Origin: Marinifilum sp. N1E240
GTDB taxonomy: Bacteria; Bacteroidota; Bacteroidia; Bacteroidales; Marinifilaceae
Direction of reading: 5' to 3'
Assembly: GCF_009295825.1 (NCBI RefSeq)
Contig: NZ_WHKF01000007.1
Coordinates: 1-64,000, forward strand
Length of the DNA stretch: 64,000 nucleotides
Positions within the stretch are counted from its first letter, which is position 1, and each line of letters opens with the position of its first letter. The position numbers were made by a program, and so were the translations under genes. Shown here piece after piece: positions 47,748-54,810 of this stretch. The notes beneath the pieces were generated by a model, which did not search any database, was not told where the DNA came from, and was given only the letters and a program-made list of their open reading frames with translations.

Positions 47748-47840
47748 TTAAACAAGACAATCGTCAAGAATAGATTTGTCAGACATACCACCTTTAATGT
47801 TTTTTAAATCTTCTGTGCTTACTACTTCAAAATTTTTCAT
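47748..47840 (-). CDS. Double-glycine leader peptide B (30 aa)
   Basis: A 30-codon gene with leader MKNFEVVSTEDLKNIKGG and core MSDKSILDDCLV. The leader has the amphipathic ELxxIxGG pattern of bacteriocin and pheromone precursors exported by peptidase-containing ABC transporters. The ATG is preceded by AAAAAAAATAGCA, repeated before every copy. The single Cys three residues from the C-terminus is the only residue suited to disulfide formation or modification. Confidence 0.85.
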   Translation of the reverse strand: MKNFEVVSTEDLKNIKGGMSDKSILDDCLV

Positions 47841-47915
47841 TGCTATTTTTTTTAGGTCAATTACTACTGGGAATTACTTTTTGGAAAATATTGGATTACT
47901 ATAGGGCAAGGTCAA

Positions 47916-48008
47916 TTAAACCAGGCAATCGTCAAGAATAGATTTATCAGACATACCACCTTTAATGTTTTTCAAATCTTCTGTGCTTACTACTTCGAAA
48001 TTTTTCAT
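47916..48008 (-). CDS. Double-glycine leader peptide C (30 aa)
   Basis: Its protein is identical to peptide B, yet the coding sequences differ at several third positions (for example Leu CTG for CTT, Cys TGC for TGT). It begins exactly 168 bp upstream of copy B on the minus strand, with a spacer nearly identical to the others in the array. Confidence 0.85.
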   Translation of the reverse strand: MKNFEVVSTEDLKNIKGGMSDKSILDDCLV

Positions 48009-48083
48009 TGCTATTTTTTTTAGGTCAATTACTACTAGGAATTACTTTTTGAAAAATATTGGATTACTATGGGTCACGGTCAC

Positions 48084-48176
48084 TTAAACAAGGCAATCGT
48101 CAAGAATAGATTTATCAGACATACCACCTTTAATGTTTTTCAAATCTTCTGTGTTTACTACTTCGAAATTTTTCAT
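48084..48176 (-). CDS. Double-glycine leader peptide D (30 aa)
   Basis: Leader MKNFEVVNTEDLKNIKGG (one change from B, Ser8 to Asn) and the same core MSDKSILDDCLV. It is offset 168 bp from copy C. Confidence 0.85.
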   Translation of the reverse strand: MKNFEVVNTEDLKNIKGGMSDKSILDDCLV

Positions 48177-48250
48177 TGCTATTTTTTTAGGTCAATTACT
48201 ACTAGGAATTACTTATTGAAAAATATTGGATTACTATGGGTTACGGTCAC

Positions 48251-48343
48251 TTAAACAAGGCAATCATCAAGAATAGATTTATCAGACATACCACCTTTAA
48301 TGTTTTTTAAATCTTCTGTGTTTAATACTTCGAAATTTTTCAT
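48251..48343 (-). CDS. Double-glycine leader peptide E (30 aa), first in the transcript
   Basis: Leader MKNFEVLNTEDLKNIKGG (two changes from B) and the same core MSDKSILDDCLV. It is 167 bp from copy D and is the first gene after the putative ECF promoter at 48384-48419, with a leader of about 40 nt. Downstream spacers match those of copies B-D; upstream sequence diverges, marking the array boundary. Confidence 0.85.
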   Translation of the reverse strand: MKNFEVLNTEDLKNIKGGMSDKSILDDCLV

Positions 48344-48383
48344 TGCTATTTGGTCTTTTTTACTTTTATTGGAAACAATTACA

Positions 48384-48419
48384 CCCCTTTATTCCCGTTT
48401 TCGGAAAAAGGTAACCCTC
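48384..48419 (-). promoter_or_regulatory. Putative ECF-sigma promoter of the peptide array
   Basis: On the minus strand GAGGGTTACCTTTTT, 8 nt, GGGAATAAAGGG. The same 35-bp arrangement with identical spacing stands before the ECF sigma gene (52883-52917). A -35 of GGTTACC and a -10 within GAATAAAG would be about 16 bp apart, a normal ECF spacing. It lies 41 bp before peptide E. Confidence 0.7.
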
Positions 48420-48535
48420 GGTAAGCAACTTTTTTTAAAAAAAATTGAAAAAAACTCTATATATTTAAATCCTTTAAGGAAAAGGTGCGTATATAAAGCA
48501 TTGTTTCTAAGAAGATTAAGAAAAACTACCTAAGC

Positions 48536-51370
48536 GTGAAAAATATTTTAAAAAAAATTCTGCTTTTTTCTCTTTTACTTGTTTTCCTGTCTGGTGAAAA
48601 CTTGAATTTAGCACACAATTCAATTCTGTTTTCAGTATCTGAAGTAAAAACGAATCCGGATTCCTTGTTGGTTCAACAATTTGATAGAGCCTTTCAATTC
48701 TTGAGAAAAGGAGATTTTCAATATGCGGAGCAATCATTTCGTAATGCTACAAATACCATAGAAAATGGAATAGTAAATAATAAAATTTTGGTATACAGAA
48801 CCTACGTTAATTTCGGAGTGTTATTAGGAAGAATTGGGAAGAGCCAGGAAGCTCTTAAATATTATAATCTATCAGAACAATTTACTATTGACAATTTTGG
48901 AGTAAATTCACAAAAATTAGTACCTCTATATGTGAATATGGGAAATATATTCGCTGAAGCGGAGGATTTATTTAAAGCGCAAACTTATTACGAGAAAGCC
49001 TTAAATTTGATTGGAAATGCAAAATCTAGATTTCTACCTAAAATTCATAATAATCTAGGTACCGTTTATTATAAAAAGAGGCAATATAATTTGGCCTTAC
49101 AATCGTATAAAGAATCTTTACGACTAAAAGAGCTTGCTAAAACTGGAGATAAGTTTTCCTCACTAAATGGTATTGCTAATTGCTATAAGAGAAGTGGCAA
49201 TTTTAATGAAGCTGAGTTGTTTTATTCGAAAAGTATATACGAAATTAAAAGAATTGGGGGTGATAACTCATATCAATTGGGAGATGTGTACTTGAATTAT
49301 GCTGTATTTCAAAATGAAAGTAAAAATTACAATAAAGTTTTACCTTATCTTACTTTAGCTTATAAAGTATACTCAAGTAATTATGGATTAAAACATCCGG
49401 ACACTGCACATTGTTTATTTAATTTTGGGGATTGGTATCATGATACGAATAAAAAGTATGATATAGCTTTAGAGTATTATCAAAAAGCGATTGTTTCTGA
49501 ATTGGATAATTTTCAGGATAGTAGTATTTATATTAATCCTAATCTGAATGAAATAGAGCCTCAATTATCAATACTTCAAATACTTAAAGGTAAAGCGCGA
49601 GCTTTAAAATCTTTATATTCCACTAGCAACAAGATAAGTGATTTAGATTTTGGTCTTCAAACTTATGATTTATGTTTGAACATTATTGATAAAATAAGAA
49701 TCGGTTATCAGGATGAAGAGAGTAAGTTTTATCTTTCTAAAAATGAGAAGGACACCTATACGGTTGCTATTGAAATTGCGGTTGAGTTATTTCAGCTAAC
49801 TGGAGATGTGAGTTATAAAGAGAAAGCTTTTAAGTATGCAGAAAGATCTAAGGCAGCAAGTTTAATGTCTTCGCTAAATGATGTAAATGCGAAGAATTTT
49901 GGTGGTATTCCTCAAGAACTTCAAGATGAAGAAATTCAATTGAGAAAGGACATTGCTTCTTATCGTGAAAAGATTTATGAAGAACGTAAAAAGGCAAGTC
50001 CCGATCGAAAGAAAATATCCGATTGGCAAGGAGTTTTGTTTGATTTAAACGAAAAATACAATCAAATGGTACTTCGTTTTGAGGAAGATTACCCTGAATA
50101 CTATGCTCTTAAATACGATAACCATACCATTGATATAGAAGAACTACAGTCAAGACTGGAAGATAATGATGTCTTAATTGAATATTCAATTTCAGATTCA
50201 GCTTTATTTACCTTTACAATTACCTCTAGTTCTTTTGAAGTAACTAGACAAAATCTAGATAAAGATAGTTTTGAGTCGCATTTGGAAGAAGTTAGAAACT
50301 GCCTGAAAACTAATGATTTTGCAGAAAAAAGTGCTGATTATTACAAACGATATACTAAATCAGCTTTTCACTTGTATAAAGAATTGTTTCAAAATCAACC
50401 TAATAATCTGGATAATAAAAATTTAATGATTGTTCCAGATGGAAAAATGGCTTACATTCCTTTTGGAGTGTTGTTAAAAAATGAGGCTGATTCTACCAGA
50501 ATGAATTATAGAGGATTGGATTATTTAATTAAAAGTAACACCATAACTTATCACAATTCGGCAACACTTGGTTTCTCTATAGAATCTGCAGGATTTAGTT
50601 TCTCATCAAATAAATCAGTTCTTGCTTTTGCACCATCTTACGAAGATGTAAATGATTCTATTCTTTATGCGGAAAGAGCATATAGAGATAAATTGTATCC
50701 TTTACCTGGTGTTAAGGAAGAGGTAAATAATATTTCTAAGGTTATTCCTGGAGATCTTTATGTTGATGATTTCGCTACTGAAAGGAATTTTAAAGATCAT
50801 GCTAGTGATTACGATGTGTTACACCTTGCGATGCATACAATTATTGATGATGAAAATCCAATGTACTCTAAACTTGTTTTTACACAAGTTGAAGATACTA
50901 CTCAGGATGGACTTTTAAATACGCATGAAATTTATAATATGAATTTTAACGCCAGAATGGTTGTTTTAAGTGCATGTAACACAGGAGATGGTAAATTAAT
51001 GAAGGGTGAAGGGGTAATGAGTTTGGCCCGAGGATTCTTTTATGCTGGTTGTCCAAGTATCATTATGACATTATGGACTGTAGAAGATCAAACTGGATCG
51101 AATTTAATGACCAATTTTTATAATTTCCTTTCTCAGGGATTAAAAAAAGATGAAGCTTTGCGTCAAGCTAAACTGGAATATTTGAAAACAGCTGATCCTT
51201 TAAAATCTCATCCATATTTCTGGTCTGGATATGTAACGATGGGAGATGTAGAACCATTATATGATTTTAATTTAAAATCTAATATTGCCTATATGGCTTT
51301 TGGTTCTTTAGGATTAATATTTCTATTAATAGCATTTAGACGTTTTAGAGCAAAAAAGATGACAGCTTAG
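48536..51370 (+). CDS. Exported, membrane-anchored TPR-CHAT (caspase-like) protein
   Basis: A 944-residue protein starting at GTG 48536; no in-frame ATG precedes the signal sequence (hydrophobic residues 8-20). TPR repeats fill about 50-325 (for example AEAEDLFKAQTYYEKALNLI). A helical linker (430-520) leads to a CHAT domain (about 535-905) with the caspase-type dyad: His767 in VLHLAMH and Cys814 in LSACNTGDG. A single helix (about 915-933) followed by RRFRAKK anchors it with the CHAT domain outside the cytoplasm. It is divergent from the peptide array and faces an ECF sigma operon. The protease substrate is unknown. Confidence 0.9.
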   Translation: MKNILKKILLFSLLLVFLSGENLNLAHNSILFSVSEVKTNPDSLLVQQFDRAFQFLRKGDFQYAEQSFRNATNTIENGIVNNKILVYRTYVNFGVLLGRIGKSQEALKYYNLSEQFTIDNFGVNSQKLVPLYVNMGNIFAEAEDLFKAQTYYEKALNLIGNAKSRFLPKIHNNLGTVYYKKRQYNLALQSYKESLRLKELAKTGDKFSSLNGIANCYKRSGNFNEAELFYSKSIYEIKRIGGDNSYQLGDVYLNYAVFQNESKNYNKVLPYLTLAYKVYSSNYGLKHPDTAHCLFNFGDWYHDTNKKYDIALEYYQKAIVSELDNFQDSSIYINPNLNEIEPQLSILQILKGKARALKSLYSTSNKISDLDFGLQTYDLCLNIIDKIRIGYQDEESKFYLSKNEKDTYTVAIEIAVELFQLTGDVSYKEKAFKYAERSKAASLMSSLNDVNAKNFGGIPQELQDEEIQLRKDIASYREKIYEERKKASPDRKKISDWQGVLFDLNEKYNQMVLRFEEDYPEYYALKYDNHTIDIEELQSRLEDNDVLIEYSISDSALFTFTITSSSFEVTRQNLDKDSFESHLEEVRNCLKTNDFAEKSADYYKRYTKSAFHLYKELFQNQPNNLDNKNLMIVPDGKMAYIPFGVLLKNEADSTRMNYRGLDYLIKSNTITYHNSATLGFSIESAGFSFSSNKSVLAFAPSYEDVNDSILYAERAYRDKLYPLPGVKEEVNNISKVIPGDLYVDDFATERNFKDHASDYDVLHLAMHTIIDDENPMYSKLVFTQVEDTTQDGLLNTHEIYNMNFNARMVVLSACNTGDGKLMKGEGVMSLARGFFYAGCPSIIMTLWTVEDQTGSNLMTNFYNFLSQGLKKDEALRQAKLEYLKTADPLKSHPYFWSGYVTMGDVEPLYDFNLKSNIAYMAFGSLGLIFLLIAFRRFRAKKMTA

Positions 51371-51391
51371 TGTAGAGCATTAAAAAATATT

Positions 51392-51428
51392 AATAAAGCC
51401 GTTAAACGAGAAATTTAACGGCTTTATT
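51392..51428. terminator. Terminator of the TPR-CHAT gene
   Basis: A perfect 15-bp stem AATAAAGCCGTTAAA / TTTAACGGCTTTATT with a 7-nt loop, 21 bp after the stop, followed by ATTTTA. Confidence 0.88.
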
Positions 51429-51510
51429 ATTTTATGTCTTTGTAAGCTCTTATTAATATTGCTAAAGATTATCTAGCGTAAAATGATATATCTTTTTTTA
51501 ATAGAACAAG

Positions 51511-51539
51511 AAAGCCGTTCAATCTGATTGAACGGCTTT
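51511..51539 (-). terminator. Terminator of the sigma/anti-sigma operon
   Basis: A perfect 13-bp stem AAAGCCGTTCAAT / ATTGAACGGCTTT with a 3-nt loop, 25 bp beyond the anti-sigma stop. The core GCCGTT is shared with the terminator at 51392. Confidence 0.8.
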
Positions 51540-51564
51540 ATATATGTGGTAATGAATGAATGAT

Positions 51565-52317
51565 TTATTCCAGTCTACTAAGAATTTCCTGTGCTTTACT
51601 TTTGTAGAAGCTATTTCCTTTGGCAATAGTATTAAATTGCTTAATGGCTTTATCTCTATCATTAGTCATTAAGTAACAAAACCCTAAATACCATTCAGAT
51701 TGCTCTATAAACAGGTTATTCTTATGTCGAATTACTCTGGTAAAGTTCTTATTTGCTTTATGATATTCGTTAATTTCCAAATTAGAAATACCTGAATAAA
51801 AATTACTCGTTATATTCGTACTGTCTTTATCTAAGATTTGCTTAAATAGATCCAAAGCAGTCCGATAATCTTTCGATTCGTAACTTTTTAAAGCAGTCAC
51901 CAGCATGTTATCGATACCCATATCTGTCGAACGATTATTTATAACAATTTTATACGGTTTGTAATAATTGCTATAAACCTTTTCGTTAGAATAGGTGCTC
52001 TTGTTATTTGCTAGAAACATCAAACTACCAATACCAATGAATAGAGCAAGAGATGCTGCTACAATATTCCATTTGGTTAAGTATTTGAATTTTCTCTTTT
52101 TATCTTCATTCGGAGGAGTTTCAATAGCCTCAAGTTTACTTCTTAAGTCCATTACATCTTGTTCCATTATGGCTTCATCTACCTCCTTGTGCAGATCCAG
52201 TTCCATTTGAAGATCTGAATCGTTGAGAAGATCTTTCTCGAATTCCTTCAGTTGGTCGTTAGACAATTCACCGTCCAGGAAATCCTCAATACGGTCAAAA
52301 TTCATTTCATCCATCAT
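51565..52317 (-). CDS. Membrane anti-sigma-like protein with periplasmic TPR domain
   Basis: A 250-residue protein. The start at 52317 (ATGATGGATGAA) overlaps the sigma gene stop by 11 bp, typical of translational coupling; 52314 and 52335 are alternatives. The cytoplasmic N-terminus (1-80: FDRIEDFLDGELSNDQLKEF) has the short helical zinc-less anti-sigma form common in Bacteroidota. One membrane helix lies at about 83-102, and a TPR-containing periplasmic domain at about 130-248. It should hold the ECF sigma factor until an envelope signal releases it; that role is inferred from position and topology. Confidence 0.82.
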   Translation of the reverse strand: MMDEMNFDRIEDFLDGELSNDQLKEFEKDLLNDSDLQMELDLHKEVDEAIMEQDVMDLRSKLEAIETPPNEDKKRKFKYLTKWNIVAASLALFIGIGSLMFLANNKSTYSNEKVYSNYYKPYKIVINNRSTDMGIDNMLVTALKSYESKDYRTALDLFKQILDKDSTNITSNFYSGISNLEINEYHKANKNFTRVIRHKNNLFIEQSEWYLGFCYLMTNDRDKAIKQFNTIAKGNSFYKSKAQEILSRLE

Positions 52318-52873
52318 ATACTTCTTTAAATTCATTATCACTTTTAATACTCTCAATCAGCATTTGTTTACACTGATATTTTCTCTTTTTAGCATACTTT
52401 TCACTCTTATAACCCATAACTTCGGCTATTTCTTTTAGTGAAATCTTATCCAATGCGAGTTGAAGTACCTTTTTACAATCTGCTCCAAGGTTTTGGAAAT
52501 GTTTTTGATATAGTCTGTACTTCTCCGTTTGGTCATAAGTAGGAGAGGCTTCGTCTAATCTATTATCCAAAATACCATCGGAATTAACCTCATTGCTATT
52601 TTTCTTTTTCTCAAGTTGCTTCAACCATAAAAGTCTGCAAATGGAATAGATGTATGTTTTAAAATTACAATTAAGAACCAAGGGTTCTTTTTTCATTTTA
52701 CGATAGATTACAATAATAGCTTCTTGAAAAAGATCGCGTGCATCCTCCTCGTTCCCATTATTGTTTTCTATAAAATTGCGAATACTCGGAAAGAATTTTT
52801 TGTAGATGTAATTTAATACATCATTATTACTCATACTTATTCCTTCAAGTATCGCCTCCGTAGTGTAATCCAT
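52307..52873 (-). CDS. ECF-type RNA polymerase sigma factor
   Basis: A 188-residue sigma-70-family factor. Region 2 is seen as DARDLFQEAIIVIYRKM followed by FKTYIYSICRLLWL, and region 4 as the C-terminal helix-turn-helix LALDKISLKEIAEVMGYKS followed by EKYAKKRKYQCKQML. It is the first gene of a two-gene operon with an overlapping anti-sigma-like gene. The promoter element upstream is repeated before the GG-peptide array, so it probably autoregulates and controls those peptides. Confidence 0.92.
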   Translation of the reverse strand: MDYTTEAILEGISMSNNDVLNYIYKKFFPSIRNFIENNNGNEEDARDLFQEAIIVIYRKMKKEPLVLNCNFKTYIYSICRLLWLKQLEKKKNSNEVNSDGILDNRLDEASPTYDQTEKYRLYQKHFQNLGADCKKVLQLALDKISLKEIAEVMGYKSEKYAKKRKYQCKQMLIESIKSDNEFKEVYDG

Positions 52874-52882
52874 ATTTTCTAT

Positions 52883-52917
52883 CCCTTTATTCCCTTTATA
52901 ATAAAAAGGTAACCCTC
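52883..52917 (-). promoter_or_regulatory. Putative autoregulatory ECF promoter
   Basis: On the minus strand GAGGGTTACCTTTTT, 8 nt, GGGAATAAAGGG, ending 9 bp before the sigma start codon. It matches the element at 48384-48419 in both blocks and in spacing. The rest of the 52918-53170 spacer is A/T-rich with nothing else I recognise. Confidence 0.7.
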
Positions 52918-53170
52918 AAAAAGTGTTTTTTTTTGAAAAAACATCAATTTAAACTGTAAAAAGCTGTAAATGAGCGTAATAAATTTAGGTGTTTTTTTAG
53001 TGATATATGTGAATTTTGAATGAAATAATACATGTATTAACATAAACTAAAGCAATATACTATATTTCTTTAAAAATGTTTAGGCAAAATGAATAATTTT
53101 TTTTGATGAATAGTTTAATATTAGATGTAAGTGTATATATTAATACGGGGAAGGTAAATGTAGTTTAAAT

Positions 53171-53206
53171 AAAAAATCCGATCTTCATTTGAAGATCGGA
53201 TTTTTT
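53171..53206 (-). terminator. Terminator of the tRNA-Val pair
   Basis: A perfect 16-bp stem AAAAAATCCGATCTTC / GAAGATCGGATTTTTT with an ATTT loop, directly after the second tRNA on the minus strand. Confidence 0.93.
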
Positions 53207-53207
53207 G

Positions 53208-53282
53208 TGGGCGATATAGGATTCGAACCTATGACCCCTTGGGTGTAAACCAAGTGCTCTGAACCAACTGAGCTAATCGCCC
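53208..53282 (-). tRNA. tRNA-Val (anticodon UAC), copy 2
   Basis: 75 nt. Acceptor arms GGGCGAT and ATCGCCC pair, the D arm has AGCTCAGTTGGT, the anticodon loop TTTACAC between CTTGG and CCAAG gives UAC, and the T arm has GGTTCGAATCC. The discriminator is A and CCA is not encoded. It is identical to the copy at 53310. Confidence 0.97.
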
Positions 53283-53309
53283 TTTTATTGGGAATTTTTT
53301 TGCTTTTTG

Positions 53310-53384
53310 TGGGCGATATAGGATTCGAACCTATGACCCCTTGGGTGTAAACCAAGTGCTCTGAACCAACTGAGCTAATCGCCC
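53310..53384 (-). tRNA. tRNA-Val (anticodon UAC), copy 1
   Basis: Identical in sequence to the tRNA at 53208, 27 bp upstream of it on the same strand. It is the promoter-proximal copy: a canonical promoter lies just upstream and a strong terminator after copy 2. CCA is not encoded. Confidence 0.97.
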
Positions 53385-53402
53385 TTGCCCTTAAAAGCGA
53401 TG

Positions 53403-53433
53403 CAAATATAAGATGGAATATTTTTACCTGCAA
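53403..53433 (-). promoter_or_regulatory. Promoter of the tRNA-Val pair
   Basis: On the minus strand TTG (53431-53433), 20 nt, TATATTTG (53403-53410), 18 bp before the first tRNA. It is a textbook Bacteroidota -33/-7 pair. Confidence 0.8.
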
Positions 53434-53471
53434 GTATAATTTTAAAAAAAATGAAAAAAATATTTTCTAGA

Positions 53472-53486
53472 TGGCACTAAATTGGC
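53472..53486 (+). promoter_or_regulatory. Possible sigma-54 promoter
   Basis: TGGCAC, then TAAATTGGC: the GG and GC cores are 10 nt apart as required for -24/-12 elements, with the -12 box one base off (TGGC for TTGC). It lies 39 bp before the ATG at 53526. RpoN is encoded in this window. Confidence 0.3.
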
Positions 53487-53525
53487 GGAAAGATGTAATT
53501 TTAGCAGTCATAAAAAATTGATACT

Positions 53526-53876
53526 ATGGAGAATAATTTAGAAAGTGATTGGAACAAATTATTATATAAAATTTCTGAAGATTTTAATGTAGATGCTGAT
53601 TTGAATGGTACACTTTTATTAATTGGCATTCAGGAAAGAGGTTTGGGCTTTAAGGAGACTTATTCTAAGCAAGACAAAATGGATCACATAAATTTAGCTA
53701 CTTGTACTCTTCTAATAAAATGGAATTATTACGAGGTTGTAGGCTACGATGAAAACAAATGGACTATTTTTAAGAAGAACAAACTGGTTCCTCCTTTTTC
53801 CAAAGAAAAAGAGGATTTATTGCTTAAATCTTCTATTGTAGAATATTTTAAGGAAAATGGATATTTTGAAAATTAA
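53526..53876 (+). CDS. Conserved-looking small cytoplasmic protein of unknown function
   Basis: A 116-residue protein with no signal peptide or helix pattern for membrane insertion. Distinct segments are GTLLLIGIQERGLGFKETYS, KMDHINLATCTLL and a C-terminal EYFKENGYFEN. It resembles small Bacteroidota hypothetical proteins I cannot name. It starts 18 bp before a cyclophilin lipoprotein gene and is probably cotranscribed with it. Confidence 0.7.
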   Translation: MENNLESDWNKLLYKISEDFNVDADLNGTLLLIGIQERGLGFKETYSKQDKMDHINLATCTLLIKWNYYEVVGYDENKWTIFKKNKLVPPFSKEKEDLLLKSSIVEYFKENGYFEN

Positions 53877-53894
53877 AACTGTAAATACATACTC

Positions 53895-54707
53895 ATGAAA
53901 AAATTACTCTACCTTTTAGTTCTACTTGCTTTTGTTTCTTGTAAGCAAAAATTGGAATTGGGAATAAACAACCGTATTGTTGAAATTGAAACTGAATATG
54001 GTACCATGAAATTGAAGCTTTATGATGAAACTCCTGGACATCGTGATAATTTCATAAAGTTGGCACATGCTGATTATTTCGATGGAACCTTATTTCATAG
54101 AGTCATAGATGGTTTTATGATTCAGGGAGGAGATCCTGATTCTAAAGGGGCAAAGGCTGGGCAAAGGCTAGGAGAAGGTGGACCGGGTTACCAAATTCCG
54201 GCGGAATTTAATGCTAAGCTTATGCATAAGCGTGGGGTAATTGCAGCAGCACGAGAAGGTGATGATGTTAATCCTGAAAAAAAGTCAGCTGGTTCTCAGT
54301 TCTATTTGGCGCAGGGAAGAGTTTATACAGAAGGTGCTTTAGATACCTTAATTCTAAAAATTAATGGCAAGCTAAAAACAGATATTTACAATAAAATCCA
54401 AAAGGAGAATGCTGTAAAGATCATGGAATATCAATCGGCAGGACAAATGGAAAAAATGACTGCATTGATTGATAAAATCCAAATTGAGGTTGATTCTGTA
54501 TTTAATATCAGTAAGAAAACCTTGAATAATGAGCAAATAAAAGCCTATACTACAGTTGGAGGAATTCCTCATTTAGATGGTGGTTATACTGTTTTTGGAG
54601 AGGTGATTGAAGGAATTGAATTAATAGATAGTATTGCTAAAGTGAAGAAAGATGAATTCGATCGTCCACTTGAGGATGTATCAATGAAAATTAACATTCT
54701 GCAATAG
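53895..54707 (+). CDS. Cyclophilin-type peptidyl-prolyl isomerase lipoprotein
   Basis: A 270-residue envelope foldase: lipoprotein signal ending AFVSC (Cys16), then a cyclophilin domain with FDGTLFHRVIDGFMIQGGDP, the KRGVIAAAR segment and SQFYLAQG. A charged helical insertion of about 70 residues (roughly 150-220) splits the domain before AYTTVGGIPHLDGGYTVFGE. The same insertion occurs in the paralogue 100 bp downstream. It catalyses cis-trans proline isomerisation, presumably in the periplasm. Confidence 0.92.
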   Translation: MKKLLYLLVLLAFVSCKQKLELGINNRIVEIETEYGTMKLKLYDETPGHRDNFIKLAHADYFDGTLFHRVIDGFMIQGGDPDSKGAKAGQRLGEGGPGYQIPAEFNAKLMHKRGVIAAAREGDDVNPEKKSAGSQFYLAQGRVYTEGALDTLILKINGKLKTDIYNKIQKENAVKIMEYQSAGQMEKMTALIDKIQIEVDSVFNISKKTLNNEQIKAYTTVGGIPHLDGGYTVFGEVIEGIELIDSIAKVKKDEFDRPLEDVSMKINILQ

Positions 54708-54728
54708 TAAAGAATTAAATATAGAAGG

Positions 54729-54757
54729 AAGCTCTGCATTTTAGCAGGGCTTTTTTT
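54729..54757 (+). terminator. Terminator between the two cyclophilin genes
   Basis: AAGCTCTGC / GCAGGGCTT stem with one wobble pair and a 6-nt loop, followed by seven T. Confidence 0.85.
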
Positions 54758-54810
54758 GTTATAAAATTAGCATCGTTTATCTTAGTTCAGATTTTTAAAA
54801 TTGAAATTTC

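Larger units (their letters stand above)
47748..48343 (-). repeat. Tandem array of four 167-168 bp gene-plus-spacer units
   Basis: Copies start at 47748, 47916, 48084 and 48251. Each unit is a 93-bp peptide gene and a 74-75 bp spacer (TTTTTTTAGGTCAATTACTA, later AAAATATTGGATTACTAT). Spacers differ at a handful of positions, so the array arose by recent tandem duplication. Copy A at 47596 lies outside the periodic array and has a different spacer. Confidence 0.92.

Noticed and set aside
47748-48343. Regular 168-bp repeats as a CRISPR array
   Set aside because: Units are far too long, both 'repeat' and 'spacer' parts are conserved, each unit encodes an intact peptide, and no cas genes are near.
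53185-53433. An 82-codon open frame covering the tRNA region
   Set aside because: It is created by reading through two identical tRNA genes; the internal amino-acid repeat is the tRNA sequence itself.
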